From NCBI RefSeq assembly GCF_963169125.1, contig NC_084794.1, forward strand, positions 224,561,409-224,625,408: a stretch of DNA of 64,000 bases, read 5' to 3'. The notes below the pieces were generated by a model. It was not told the origin of the DNA. It saw nothing but the letters and a program-made list of their open reading frames with translations, and searched no databases. Of this stretch, positions 21,795 through 33,985 are shown piece by piece; positions within the stretch are counted from its first letter, which is position 1; the number at the start of each line of letters is the position of its first letter. This stretch comes from Humulus lupulus (lineage: Eukaryota; Streptophyta; Magnoliopsida; Rosales; Cannabaceae). Made by a program: the position numbers and the translations under genes.

Positions 21795-22073
21795 ATGGAA
21801 GGAGAAACTATCATGATCATGAACCAACACCTAGTGATGTTGGATAGGTTTGATGGATCCAATTGCACTAGGTGGCAAGACAAGGTGAAATTCCTCTTGA
21901 CCACACTCAAGGTTACCTACATCCTTGAGTCAACCTTGGCACCTCTAGCCGAGCCATCCCAAAAAGATACTCTCGAGATTGTGGAGAAGAGAAAAGAGGA
22001 CAATCTTCTATGTAAGGGTCATATCCTTAATGCCCTATATGTTAGGCTTTATGACCTCTATACCAATACTAGT
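21795..22073 (+). pseudogene. Copia gag polyprotein, N-terminal part (truncated)
   Basis: The ORF from ATG 21795 contains the Copia gag signature DRFDGSNCTRWQDKVKFLL followed by a KRKEDNLLCKGHILNALYVR segment, and then LYDLYTNT, where similarity stops at about 22073. The next sequence, starting TGTAATGTCC, belongs to another repeat. The expected continuation (about 65 residues) is missing; later gag sequence reappears at 26868. Gag forms the particle that packages the element RNA. This copy is broken. Confidence 0.82.
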
Positions 22074-24100
22074 TGTAATGTCCTACTAATCCAGGATCGT
22101 TACACCGTGTGTTTAAAAATAGTGCTAAACACGATAAGCGAGTCATTTGGACTTAAAAGTGTAAATAAAATTAAATGATGGTTTAGGTACTAAAAAGTTT
22201 GGTCAATAAAATTAAACTTTTCATTAAAAGGTTTGAAGATATACACTGGATCCCAAAAGTTTGTAAATAAAAGATAGTTATATTAAACATTACAAAAATA
22301 GCGATCTAGGTGGAAAAATCAAACCAATGATCTAAGTTCCTCAAATATCACCTGACCGTGATGGCCAAGCTGGCCCAATATGTACACGCCGCTCCAAAGC
22401 TCTCCAACTCACGGCTGGCTACCCTTAGTTTGGCCTTACTAGCACCGTAGAGCATTCGTGGGCTGAGGCCCAGCAAGAAAACCCCCACAAGGCATAATAA
22501 TAATCTAACTATTCATAAGCAATAAATATATGCTTCACAAATGATAAATGCTTTCATTCCAATCATATACATCATAAACATGTTTCACAATTGAAAATAT
22601 ATTTATTTCAATCATATGAATCATTTGCACAACCCATGAAAAACATCCTTACCGAGCGAGTGGGGACCGCACCCTCAAAATGAACTCGCTTCCACAGCTT
22701 GTGTTACATACGCTTGCTGATGGCCTGCGTTACACGTGCTTGCCGACCGACCCCACGTTCATTCAGATGGCCGAATATGGATCATATCGATCATCCAGAA
22801 AATAATTCAATGCTAATATGCATAAGAACTAATCAGCTCTATGTGGATATGCCAGTTTTCTTATCTCAAGTCTTGTGCTGACGCCAAATTGACCTCGAGT
22901 GTGATCCTCTTTCCCGAGCCTCATAAAATCCCTAGTCACGACATAAATGGTAATATTATTAGAGAGTAACTCTCAATCACGTGTTTCACAACTAAACCCT
23001 AGCTCTCGGAACGTTCCATTCCATCCAACTGGGAAATGGAATTGTCCCCCAAGACCCCAAGTGGGTTTCCAATCCCTAAATAATTGCACCCTCAACTGCA
23101 TTAAAACTGCGACTCTAAAAAAAACCGAGAAGCCCCTTCTAAATTTTGTCCATTTTGAGCTGCGACACCCCTTTTAAAGAGTTGTAGCGTTGCCACAAAC
23201 AAAGAGCTTTCCCTGTCCAAAATTCTCACATTAACGTAGCGGCGCCAAGATGGTCAGAGTTTAAACCCTGCCCTCAAGGAACTCAAGCGGGTTGCGACGC
23301 TACCGTGAGAAAACCAAGAAACACGATTTCCCTTATGATATTCCAACACCAAAATTGATATTTCTAGTAGATTTTGACCACAAATCACTTTAAATGACTT
23401 GGACCTGCTACAACAAACATCAAGACACCAAAAAAACATATCAAAACACCCTAGAACATCAAATTGCATTTTTGAGTCTCAAATGCAATCTTGCTCAACA
23501 AAAATCTGAGAATCACATCACAAATCAAGAGTTCTAGCAACAATCAAATCCTCAATTTAGTTTATAAATGATTCCCAATCTTCAAAACATATAACTAAAC
23601 ATTCGAAAAAAATCCTAATCCGAAATTAAGGTCAAAATCTCAAAGAAACCAAGAACACCAAGAAGAACCAGAAAACTTAGGGAGGGAAGTGATTAACTCA
23701 TTGAATTTTGAGATTCATGTCTGGTTCTGAAGTCTCCAACAACCTCTAATCCTTTTAGAACATTAAAATCTCCTCCAAAATTCTTCAAAAATTATCAAAC
23801 ACCAAGGCATTGATCTTGCAAGGTGGTGTTCAAGAAGGCTCAGAGAAAGGAGAAGACTTAGGAGGAAGGAAAGGGTCCCAAAATGTGGCTATCAAAACCT
23901 TAGTCTATATTAACTAAAAATTGGTCGAATGACCAATTTTCCCTCACCTCCATTAAATCCCAATAGTTAAGTCGAAGGGAATTTTGGTGTTGTATCTTAA
24001 ATCCCCACTAAACTTAGATTTTTGAGTAAATAACTTTAGGAATGTAGTTTATTCTGAATTTATAATTTCTTTTTTTTTTCCCCTTCTTCAATATTTTTAT
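22074..24100. mobile_element. LTR-like repeat of Gypsy type interrupting the Copia gag
   Basis: The segment begins TGTAATGTCCTACTAATCC exactly where the Copia gag homology ends, which resembles the TGTAACGCCC starts of many plant Gypsy LTRs. There is no coding domain. The right part (about 23640-23900) looks like a minus-strand transcribed leader with CT-rich tracts and splice-like TTAC signals. The right boundary is not defined; I stop where AT-rich sequence without LTR character begins. Confidence 0.4.
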
Positions 24101-25340
24101 GCACTGAGTAACCACATGTTTCTGGATATGTCCCTTAAACATTCACCCCCCTCCAATCAAAAGATATGTTTTTATGATCATGGAATAGGACAAAGGGAAT
24201 AATGATTACACAGATGCAATTATTGGCTCAAAACATGTGTTAAACAATGAAAAAGGTCAATTGTAAAGCTTAAATAGGGTAACTATAGATAAAAATATAT
24301 AAGGGTTAGCTTGAAAGGCTCAATCGTTCCAAAGATGGCCTATATCCTCTTCTTAAGTTTGTATTGTTTAGGATTTCATCTCAAATAGCAAGCAAGCAAG
24401 TTCTAGAAAAATTTCAACTTGTACAATCCACAGTCCAAATTCAACATGCATATACAAAGTTCAACTCCCACATTTACAGCTATGAGCAATAGTTCAAACA
24501 AGTATTCAATTAACCACAGTGAAGTGACAAAGTATTTCAATCAAGCACACAAATTACTTTTCTATGCACAACTCTTCCTTCAGATTATACAACATATCAT
24601 TCACTCAATCTCATTGGAAACAAATTATCAACTTGGTTTACACTCTAACAATACCATGAAAACTAGACTCAAACATAATAACAATTAATACTAAACTTGA
24701 AAAACAACAAAGAACAGCAAAGCTAAAAATAAATCCCTTCCCCCAAACTTAAGACTAACATTGTCCCCAATGTTAAACTCAAATATACAGAAGAGACTTA
24801 CCTGAGACCCCATTGGATAACATTAAAATGGAAGAGGCGGAGGAATGAGAGTTGTGCTAAAAAAATCTGATTAAAACCCTTAAAATGTGATTCTGGGCCC
24901 AATTGGCACTGCGGCGCTGGCGTGTAGAGCTGCAACTCTAATTCTGAGCTAGGCAAACACTAGGCTTCGATTATTTTAGGGCCGCCGCGCTGTACCATAT
25001 TTTATCAGCACTTGCTCTTTGACTTACCTAGAGCTATGGCTCTAATTTCTCCCAAAATCCTCAATGCCTCTGACTTAGGCAGCACTGCAGCTCTAACTCC
25101 TTGAGCTGCGACTCTAATAAAAATTTTATGGCTCCTCCCCTTCTGATTACATTAGAGTTGCGACTCTAATTTCTAGAGATGCGGCTCTAATTCAACTTTT
25201 GTGCTATTTTGTTGCTATTTGTTTTCACGTTTTTCACGATTCTAATTACATAAAATATTTAAAAAAAACTAAACCAAAAAAAAAAAATTTGTTCAACTAA
25301 AAATAGCATAAAATAAAAAATAACGAAAACATAAACTTGA
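24101..25340 (-). mobile_element. Gypsy fragment: 3' UTR and polypurine tract, minus strand, with GCGACTCTAA-type repeats
   Basis: On the minus strand, about 24775-24735 reads ACATTGGGGACAATGTTAG followed by TTAAGTTTGGGGGAAGGG. This is characteristic of the pol-to-LTR junction and polypurine tract of Athila/Tat-like Gypsy elements. Upstream (24905-25200) the motif GAGCTGCGACTCTAA recurs in imperfect form about seven times. No RT or integrase lies between the protease piece at 25514-25931 and this tract, so the pol region has been deleted. Confidence 0.5.
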
Positions 25341-25513
25341 GATGCCTCTAAAGGGCTTTGTCGTTAACGTCATTTAGTCGGATGCTGATCTCTTTCTTAA
25401 ATTCAACTTGGATCCAAACCACCCCTCATGTCCTTGAGAGCCATAGTATCATGAGAAGATATTCGTTTCTTGATATTGCACATTTTTGGAACTTTCCACC
25501 TCTCATGAAACAA

Positions 25514-25931
25514 TCAAGATTTCTCACCAAATATCCTTTTTACTTTCCGACGAACTGTTTGCTTTCCACCTTCAACCATAGATTTCTTCTTAGTAACTTC
25601 AAGATTATTACCCTCACTTTCCACCACATCAACTCTAAAACAAGTTTGAACCTCCGTTGCTGCAAAAACATTAAATGTCACCTCTTCTTTTTGCACTCGC
25701 AACTTCAACTCGTATTTTTGCACATCTATTAAGGCCCTACCAGTTGCTAAAAATGGCCTTCCAAGAATAATTGGCACGTTTGTATGCTGGGAAGATGAAC
25801 TTATCGACCTTAACTGACACATCTTCTATGATCCCCATTGGATGAGCAAGTGATCGATCCGCTAACTGTAGTGTAACAGTGGTTGGCTTTGCCTCACCCA
25901 AACCAAGTATTTTAAATACTGATAGAGGCAT
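25514..25931 (-). pseudogene. Gypsy aspartic protease region fragment
   Basis: Two overlapping frames on the minus strand give the familiar region downstream of the retroviral-type protease active site in Athila/Tat-like Gypsy elements. They contain [20 protein letters not shown] and VDKFIFPA (frame 1), then [19 protein letters not shown] and [11 protein letters not shown] (frame 2). The frame changes near 25780, so the protein is broken. The active-site motif itself would lie upstream (above 25931), where only AT-rich sequence is seen. Confidence 0.75.
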
Positions 25932-26856
25932 GAGATTGAAATCAAAATAAAATTAAAACAGAAACATTAAAAAGAAAAACGTTAAATCTTTGAAAAAAAA
26001 TCTTAGTATTAGTTCAAATTTATAATAATTTAATTTATAAAAATCCAAAAAGTTAAATGAAACTAGAACCTAAATACTATACTAAATATACATTATTTGT
26101 CCAAAAAAAAAAACTAAATATACATCCAAATTCAAATCACATTATACATATCTTCTTTCTTAAAAAATAACAGAAAAAGAAAATAAAAGAAAAGATAATT
26201 ATAAGAAAATGAAACGATTGGAGCTGTGCAAAAATTATATGAAAATTCAAAACCCAGCATGAAGGAATTGTTTATTTTTAATTTATAACAAAAATAAAAA
26301 CGTTTCTAATTTAGGTCTATTCAATTAATTAAGATTTTTTAATATTTAATTTTTTTTATTTCATTCATATTTGATTTTTTAATATCTAAGGTGAATTTTA
26401 AATTGATATTTGATTTTTTATTTCATTCATATTTGTTAGATATTTGATTTTTTTTTTTAAAAAAAATCCAAAGTGAATTTTAAAGATTTTATTAGAGTTT
26501 AAATGAATTTTATTTAATTTTTTAAGATTTCAATTAATATTTGAATTATTTTTATAAGATTTAATAAAAAAAAATATATTTTTTTTAATTTTGAATTATT
26601 TTTATAATGGGGAACAATTTTGTAACAATCAAAGTCAGGGGGGAAAAATACTAATTTTCTACACACGGGAATGATGTTGCAATGCCAGATCAGAGTTTAA
26701 ACATAAAAATGGAACAGAAGCTAACAGAAGGATTATGTTTCTATAACTGGAAAAGTTCAGGAGAAATTTTTACCAGACTGTATATTTTAGGGGGGAGATC
26801 TGGTAGTGTCATAAGTTCAGGGAGAAAAATACTAATTATTCATATATTTATTTCAA
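25932..26856. other. AT-rich stretch between retroelement fragments
   Basis: The sequence is dominated by A/T runs with no recognised gene. The phrase GGGGAAAAATACTAATT and a close variant occur near 26639 and 26821, suggesting a small duplication or a 180-bp insertion. The right edge adjoins the resumed Copia gag. Confidence 0.35.
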
Positions 26857-27290
26857 TCATATGACCCACATGAGGAGCTTCCCAAGGCCTTTCAAGTTGG
26901 TGCAATTGTAGCAAAATTACCACCAACTTGGAGGAGCTATAGGAATATAATCCTTCATAAAAATGAGGATTAGATTTTGGAAGAGATTCAAAAAAATACA
27001 TTAAAATTGAAGAGAAATCAATAATAAGACAGAAGGGTATGAATGAGTCTAAAGATGAGAATTCCAAGGCCAATGCAGTCTCACACAAGCATCCCAAGGG
27101 AAACAACAACAAAAGGGTAGTGTGAACCCTTTAGGACCAAAGAAAGATCATGGACAATTCAAAGACGTGAGAGGTCATTGTGTTGTTTGTGGAAAATCTG
27201 AGCACTATGCTAAAGTGTGTAGGTACCGAAAGGACCTACGTGAGAATGAGGTAAATGCTATTGAAAATGAATAAGAGATCCTAACATGAT
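26857..27290 (+). pseudogene. Copia gag, C-terminal part with CCHC zinc knuckle
   Basis: The frame from about 26868 gives ELPKAFQVGAIVAKLPPTW, the conserved mid-gag segment of Copia elements, interrupted by stops near 26970 and 27019. A second frame at about 27175-27225 gives CVVCGKSEHYAKVC, a complete C-x2-C-x4-H-x4-C nucleocapsid knuckle. It is on the same strand as the 21795 gag piece and is the piece missing there, so I read both as one Copia element split by about 4.8 kb of other insertions. Confidence 0.75.
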
Positions 27291-27691
27291 TACCATGTTT
27301 GTGTGTCTTGTTGGGAAATGGTTGTTTTATGTAATTACCTATAATAAAGGTTGTACTTTTGAGAGGTATCAATGAAATTAAAGTTTTATTCTCTGCTAAT
27401 TCTTTATTTTTTTATGAGCTTTATTATTGTGACTTGAGAAATTTGTGTGAGATATTAACAAAGTTTCAAAATGAACTTGTTAAAATAAAATAATAGGTAA
27501 GAGTATAGACGTATTATTACATAATGTGATTATTTGTTTGAGAAATTCTCACATTACATTTGTGTTTACATATTTCAATTTTTGTGAAATATATAAAAGA
27601 AAGCAACAAAGTGAAGGTCACATTCAAAGAAATGTGTCTTGCTTTAGCAAGAAAATAAATCAAAATGAACTAACATTGAGGTTTTGTTTAT
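27291..27691. other. Unassigned AT-rich sequence, possibly decayed Copia pol
   Basis: No domain is recognisable. The position between the Copia gag knuckle and the Gypsy-1 LTR suggests decayed Copia sequence. A short ORF at 27526-27756 crosses the Gypsy-1 LTR boundary and is therefore not a gene. Confidence 0.3.
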
Positions 27692-28438
27692 TGTTGTACC
27701 CAAAAAACACAAGCTCAACTATCTTGCTCGGGGTACAGATGACACATAATATATAAAGAAAGCAAGACTTTAGATATATCTTACCAAATCAAGGTCAAAA
27801 AGCTCGAGGTTATGTCATTGAATATGGGATGACCTAGGATCCTTCAGATTATTTGAAGTGTGGATGATAGGTCAAAGTAGCCAATGTCTAGTGTCCAGAT
27901 GACCTTCACTAAGCTCGGGTATTATCTGAGTCAATCTGTCCTACTCTAGTTACATCAAGTTTGAGGATGACATCTAGCTCGAGGTAGTTCAACGATTCAC
28001 ATGGAAGAATCCCTACAGACTCAGATGTCCGATATGTGCAATAAATGCACACATTCGTTATATACATTTATTGACTGATGTAAATGGAAATAGACTTAAT
28101 TGGGATATTTACATATCCATTAATTTGGGAAGTTACCCAATATTGTATGTTACAATTTATAGTACGGTTACCCAATATTTTTCATCATAATTCCCTATAA
28201 ATATAAGGGGAATTGACAGTAAAAGGGATCAACATCTTGTATGCAAAAGCACTGCTAAAATTGTCATAAACAATTTCATCAAGAGTTCTAAAACAAGAAT
28301 AAGAGTGACTCGTGGACTAGGTGGATTTTAACCACTGAACCATGTAAAAATTTTGTCAGTTTATATTTACAGTGTATTATCAAGCTTAATCTCTCTAATC
28401 AGATTTCTTAATCCCTTGTTGGCATAAAACCTTGTCAA
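27692..28438 (+). repeat. 5' LTR of Gypsy-1 (Tat type)
   Basis: It begins TGTTGTACCC and ends near CCTTGTCAAG, directly before a TTGGTGCTTTCATTGAGAGC primer-binding site. Several blocks match the Gypsy-2 LTRs on the opposite strand, such as GACTAGGTGGATTTTAACCAC. A TATA-like CCCTATAAATATAAGG lies near 28192. The terminal CA has decayed. Confidence 0.75.
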
Positions 28439-28442
28439 GAGA

Positions 28443-28462
28443 TTGGTGCTTTCATTGAGAGC
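28443..28462 (+). promoter_or_regulatory. Primer-binding site of Gypsy-1
   Basis: TTGGTGCTTTCATTGAGAGC follows the LTR; the same core GGTGCTTTCATTGAG is found beside the 5' LTR of Gypsy-2. I do not assign the cognate tRNA. Confidence 0.7.
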
Positions 28463-28509
28463 ATATTAAGTTTGAAATTCGATTAAAAATATTCAACAAA
28501 ACAATTAAC

Positions 28510-29878
28510 ATGGTGGTAACTCGTTCCATGCGCGAAAAATGAATCAGAGATACTTGGTGATCATGGAGATTACCGCGCAGCTGAACATCTGGAGAAGGCA
28601 CATCTATGCAGTGTCTTCTTGGAAAGAAACATATGAACCAGAACAATAATGGAAGATTGGCCTCACGCCCACTGAACCCAAACCCTGGGTATTTGACTGC
28701 CATTGAAATGGAAAATTCCTAGTTATGTGGCCACCTCGCCTAGGCCAACTGGTGGATAGCCGAGATCATGGCTAGACTACCTCCTCCTCCATTCAACGAG
28801 AATGTCGATAGGAGGAAAAGTGGGTCCCACAGAACTCAGTTCCACTGAAACAATCGACCCAGCATAAGTTGTTCCGTCAAAATAGTAACACTAAGCGGAC
28901 ACCTAGAAAAAATCCTCTTGCTAATAATTGCAGGAATGGACAAGCAACTCACACTCGTAGAAATTAGCTTAGCCAGACATAGCGAGCTGAGATCGCATCG
29001 AGAAAGGCAGAGGTCACTGTGAATCCACAACCATCTCAGCCATCCACTAAAGTACAACGTATCAACTCCGTGTTGCCACCAACTTGGGAAATTGGAGTAG
29101 ACCATGGACGAACTAATCTAGTCCGTCCAAATGAGACACAAATTACTTTGTCAATAAGGCATCCTCCCTAACCTATACATCATCCAATGCCACCACGCCC
29201 ACAGAGGAATGCTTTAGATCGCGGGAATGAAAGGAGACATTCTATACTTGCAGAAGAAACGTATGTCCCATGACCTCATGGCAATAATCAATCCCCATGA
29301 CCTCAACCGTGAGTAGTAAGCTTTGTGAATGGTAGTTATTGGACGGAGAGCCATCGTGGAGGCAGAGTTGGGAGTGTACGCAACACGCCTTCTGAGAGAC
29401 ATGAGAGCGACTTGAGAAGTCAGTTGAACTCCGCCCAAAGTTTGCGGTCCAATCTCCAAACCGATCTACATGATCATCTAAACACGCAAAAAGGTTATTC
29501 AGCCTGCTACAATGATCTAAGTTATGCTCAGACGATGGGATATTTGTCAATCGTATGCAATAATGGGACGTCCCGCCTAACCGAGCTTTGGCTTGGAGGG
29601 GCAATAACCCACATATCATGCACGATATGATGGGAACTGTTAACCAGTTCACAAATAACCTAGAAAGGAATAAAGAGACTTTTGTCTGGAAAAAATGTGG
29701 ACGATTATGATTTTGGTGAGCAACTCGAGCCATTTTCTCTTCACATCGCAGCCGCTCCCTATCCTGTTGGCTTTGAAATGTTAAACATGCCCTCGTACGA
29801 TGGAACCAACGTTCCGTCGGACCACATCGAGGCCTTCAACACTCTAATGAGAGCCCACAACATCGATGTCGACTTGCG
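28510..29878 (+). pseudogene. Gypsy-1 gag remnant (Tat type), truncated
   Basis: The start region reads MVVTRSMREK followed at once by a stop. Later frames match the gag of Gypsy-2: a PPPPFNENVDRRKSGSH segment near 28788, and at 29700-29878 the conserved gag core EPFSLHIAAAPYPVGFEM, PSYDGTNVPSDHIEAFN, MRAHN. Similarity ends at 29878. The many stops show an old copy. Protease, RT, RNase H and integrase are absent from this element. Confidence 0.75.
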
Positions 29879-31566
29879 TGTTGGTATTAAATATGATACA
29901 TCAGGATACACAATAGAATGGATCTTTTAAAATATTTATTAATACAAATGAGGATCATGCATTTATAGATATATTAAATCAAACACAAATAGATTAGATA
30001 TTACCTCTTGTATCCTATCCAGAGTCCACAAATCTTTTTTGTATAAATCAATGATCTTCATATCCTTAATCTGAAAGCTCACACATTGATCTTCCAAACC
30101 AATCCTCAAACACACAAGGACGTGTGTGGGCACGTGGGATTCAAAATGTTGATTTAGACTCTCTAGATGTACTAAACACATGATATCTAGAGAGGTATGA
30201 GAAGAGAGAGGCTATTGAAATTAGAATTTTAGGTTTAGGAAACTCTATTGTTTTTTTTTTCTTGAAAGAGAGTCTAGTAGTTAGCTACTTAATCTAACTT
30301 CTTAACAGTATCGCTTCTTTTAAAGTTTATAAAGATAATTAATTAATTTTTATTTTATTTAAAAATAAAACTGATCAGTTACATCTATTTAATTATTTTA
30401 TTTAAATAATATTTACAATGAATAATTAAATAAAAATTTTATTTGAAATTCAAAATTCAAATCCCAAGGATATTTTTGTCCCTGAGTAGCGCCACACACT
30501 CACTGGACAATGAGTGTGTCGTGAGCCACATAAGGGTTTTCCGTAATTTTCTCAATTTTTTATTTAATTAATAATTAGGATAATATATTTATCCCAAAAT
30601 AAATATGAGTCAATTCAAAATTAACTTTATCTTAAAATATCAATTTTAAATACATAAATAAATAAATAACTTATTATAAATAAGATAATTATTAATCTAT
30701 CTCTATATTAATCAAAACATGATTAATATTTATTTTAACATATAGTTTTTCAAAAATAAAAATTATATAGTTAAATAATTAATTAATCCACAATTACTCA
30801 ATTGCCTATAATTATCAAATAATTATTTCCTTGCCTTAGAAAATTTATTCCCTTGCAATTAAATCATTCTCTTTACAAATCTTTCTTTTGACATCCTTAC
30901 CATTGACAGTGTAGGACAGAGGTGATCTGGGGACTATGGACCTATAATATGAAGCTCCAATAAACTAGATTATTAATTAAACTCTTGAATCTAATAATCT
31001 TATTTATTTATTCCATGATTACTCCACTATAAATATGGAATTGCACTCTAAGTATTTATAGACTTATATTTGTATAGTTTTCTCTTGTAGTCCATTGATA
31101 TGATCAATAAATGTAGTTTTGTCCTCCATTTATTGGTTCATTAATTAAACTGGTCAAAATGATCATTTTACCCTTCTAATTACCTCTTGATCCTTAAGTA
31201 CCATTAATTCACTAGCGAATAATTAATCTATTATCAAATTATAGATTTGAGATCAATAACTATTCAGTTCCACAATTAATCCTATGGGAACCAATATTCG
31301 ATCTGTTAGGAAAGTATGGATTCGATTATTATAAATCATGTTCCCAGCCATTCATGATATTAAATCTCCAAAACAAAATTCATTAGCTTCATTATACTAA
31401 GAAACCTTAACGAGTGAATCAAAAGATCCAATAAGCACAAATAGTAGTTCATGACTACTCAGAATTTAAACTGATGATCATATATTATGAAAAGATCAAA
31501 TCTTTATAACAAACGACAAGTTTATAAAGATAGTTAATTCATATTGGTCCTGTCTGTAGTGATCTA
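29879..31566. mobile_element. LTR-like insertion that interrupts the Gypsy-1 gag
   Basis: Starting at TGTTGGTATTAAATATG, where gag homology breaks, about 1.7 kb of noncoding AT-rich sequence resembles a retrotransposon LTR or a large non-coding element. It has a minus-strand leader-like block near 30000-30250 and tracts such as TCAAAATGATCATTTTACCC. Gypsy-1 does not resume on the far side. The right limit is approximate. A strong hairpin sits at 30491-30517. Confidence 0.35.
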
Positions 31567-31748
31567 ATTTTATTTATTTATTTAATTGTTTAATTTTTGG
31601 AAACTAATTGAAATGTTTGTTTTGTATGAATTAGGATTTAATTGATTTTTAGGAATAATTTTGTAATCTTTGTTTAGTTATTAGTGTTACATTTTTTTAA
31701 GTGTGATAACATTATGTGAATTGAATTGGTTGCATTTTTATTTACTTA

Positions 31749-31766
31749 GTGTGTGTGTGTGTGTGC
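31749..31766. repeat. (GT)n microsatellite
   Basis: This is a short run of GT dinucleotides near the truncated end of CACTA-3. Confidence 0.9.
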
Positions 31767-31806
31767 CAAAATTTTGTGTGTGGACTTGTTTTATTTATTT
31801 TTTATT

Positions 31807-32212
31807 TCATTTGATATAGGAAAATAAAAGGAAAAGTAAAAGGTCAACCAACTTTTGCCAACTCTCGTTGTCCATGTCCTCATGTGGATTCTTTCTGGCT
31901 GTCTCGATATCATCATACCATACATGTTCATGGAAGTATTTTTTTCTTGCAACCTTTTCTATCCTTGTAGTGATCCCGAAACTCTCACTCAATGCCAGTC
32001 TCTATCCTTGAGACCTTTTCTATCCTTGTAGCCACTTAGGGAGAGCTCAGAGAATAATGAAACATTTCTTCAAAAAAAATAAAACTTCATAGAATTTTAA
32101 AATTATAAAAAAACATTACGAGTGGATAAGTTGATAAATCTTCCTCAATCTTTTGCATCAATACTATCTTGTGCTCACCTGAAACACTCTACCATGAATC
32201 ATAATATAATGA
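31807..32212 (-). pseudogene. CACTA-3 TNP1-like protein, downstream part
   Basis: On the minus strand the sequence right after CACTA-2 reads LYYDSW, then a stop. This continues the VGNLIG-type exon at 54640-54445 (family members have a similar DSW motif here). A further exon at 31992-31807 gives MSESFGITTRIEKVARKKYF and NPHEDMDNESWQKLVDL, typical of the Transposase_24 domain. It is broken by stops and truncated near 31807. Confidence 0.6.
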
Positions 32213-32224
32213 CACTACTATAAA

Positions 32225-32480
32225 GAAGGCTTTTTAAGGCTCGCGGGGCACGAGTCCTCTATTTGAGAGCCTTAAAAAGTGAGGCTTTTTAGGGCTCACG
32301 TTGCGAGTCCTAAAAGAATATTTTTAGGACTCGCATTGCAAGCCCTAAAAGAATATTTTTTAGGACTCGCAATGTGTGTCCTAAAAGATCCCATTGAGTG
32401 CCTTTAAGTAATGTTATTAGGGCTCGCAATGCATGTCCTAAAAGATCATGTTGAGTGTCTTTAAATAAAGTTTTTGGGGC
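32225..32480. repeat. CACTA-2 subterminal repeats, left end
   Basis: At least six copies of a motif built from GGGCTCGC or GGACTCGC and its inverse GCGAGTCCTAAAA sit at short spacing. They match 54175-54420 at the other end of the element. Confidence 0.85.
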
Positions 32481-32880
32481 ATTCTTCGCGTGACCTTAAA
32501 AGTTAATTTTTTTTTTAAAATGTAGCTACATTTTTCATTTTTATTTAAAAAATATATCGCATTGAGTGTCCAAAATGTATTATTTATGTTATATTTCTAA
32601 AATTTCAAAAGAAAATACTACAAAAACGCTAAAAAATAATTAAAATAAATTTAAGTTTTTCATTAACATGAATTGTAAGCTAGTTTATAACATCTTTCAT
32701 TTTTTTTCTAACCAATTGTAAAAATAACATATCCCATTCTTCTCAAACTTCGTCAATTTCTTGAGTGGTATATGGTTTGTCAGAGGTGAACTGAAAAAAC
32801 AAATAAACAAAACTTTAATTAGAATCATATTAGTAGTAATAAATTCAAAGCATATATTAAACTATATTTGTATTATGTAG
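32480..32880. other. CACTA-2 3' noncoding region
   Basis: AT-rich sequence between the subterminal repeats and the Ulp1-like exon. No gene is seen. Confidence 0.5.
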
Positions 32881-33985
32881 TTGTATATTCATTGTTACCT
32901 ATTTCGATAAGAAATGTTTGATATGAGGGGAATTTATAAGTACATTCTTCATCATCCTCATAACATAATATCCATAGTCGATATTGTTTGATTGTTTACG
33001 ACACTATATAAAGATTGGTAAAACATGTCCGAATCTTAGTATTAAATATCTTAAACAACTTTATATATACATAAACCCATATACAAATAGAAACATACCA
33101 TAGGTTGAAAACACATTACTCCTGTTGGACATTTGTTGATCTTTTTACGTGCTTTCATTCTTTCCGTGAAATACATCTCAAATTCATTATGGATGGTCTC
33201 CTTGATGGCTATCTTGTTATCTAATGGTGCATTGAGAGGATCGAGAAAACAACAATAGTGGCAATTAGGATATAATGAAAATAACATCCAATGGTCTCTG
33301 TTGAAAGAACAAGTATTACAAAGTTTTTAGCTTTAGATTCAATTTTTTTGTATCAATGAAAAGCATATTAATTAAACTTACCCTTGGTTATAAGGCATAA
33401 CTATCCAATCATGCTTTTTAGACGTGTAGCATAACATCCTATCACATAAAGCTTGAGCAAGACTATTTGCACGAGTCACGGAAGTAGAAACCTTATTCGG
33501 ATTCATAAGCAACAACAATCCTCTCTTTTCCTCATCTAATAATAGTTCCTAGGACAAAATCCTACCAACAAATATCATTAACTAAAAAGAAAAGTTAAAA
33601 GAAAACTAAATAGTTGATGATATAAAATCCTTATTATAAATATTATTAACTTCATATAGAGCATACCTCATGTAGAAGACAATGCATGATTGTCCAATCA
33701 TCTCCTTTCTACAAAATTTTAGTATTTCATCCCGAAACAGAGCAAAGTATTCACAAGCATGCCCAAACACATCAAAGTCAATGGACACTTTAACGACATA
33801 ATCATGTTTAGGCCAATCATTGACAAAATTTCATATACTTGTCTCAACTTAGGCGACAATGGAGATGGTTGTTGCACATCTTGTGACAATGGTGCCTTAC
33901 GTGCTCGTTTTGGAACTAGATTTTGTGTTCGTGGCGCTAATGGTAGAGAAGCTTTTTTCCCAGCATGCTTTCCTGTTTTTTTCAC
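32880..33985 (-). pseudogene. Ulp1-like C48 peptidase in CACTA-2, catalytic Cys replaced by Tyr
   Basis: The minus-strand exons show the C48 domain in order: a basic N-terminal linker (33985-33820); FGHACEYFALFRDEILKFC and IGQSCIVFYMRY (33770-33640); LLLLMNPNKVSTSVTRANSL and QALCDRMLCY (33535-33425); HWMLFSLYP (His, about 33297); FLDPLNAP (Asp, about 33240); and finally NIDYGYYVMRMMKN at about 32980-32940. C48 proteins carry an invariant Cys in this last block (DCGYYVMR), so this copy has Tyr at the nucleophile and cannot be an active cysteine protease. The gene is otherwise fairly well preserved; a few splice sites are inferred. In CACTA elements such genes commonly sit next to the TNP1-like gene. 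Confidence 0.78.

Noticed and set aside
29214..29733. Minus-strand ORFs of 81-163 codons over Gypsy-1 gag
   Set aside because: They are antisense to recognisable gag sequence on the plus strand and show no conserved domain.
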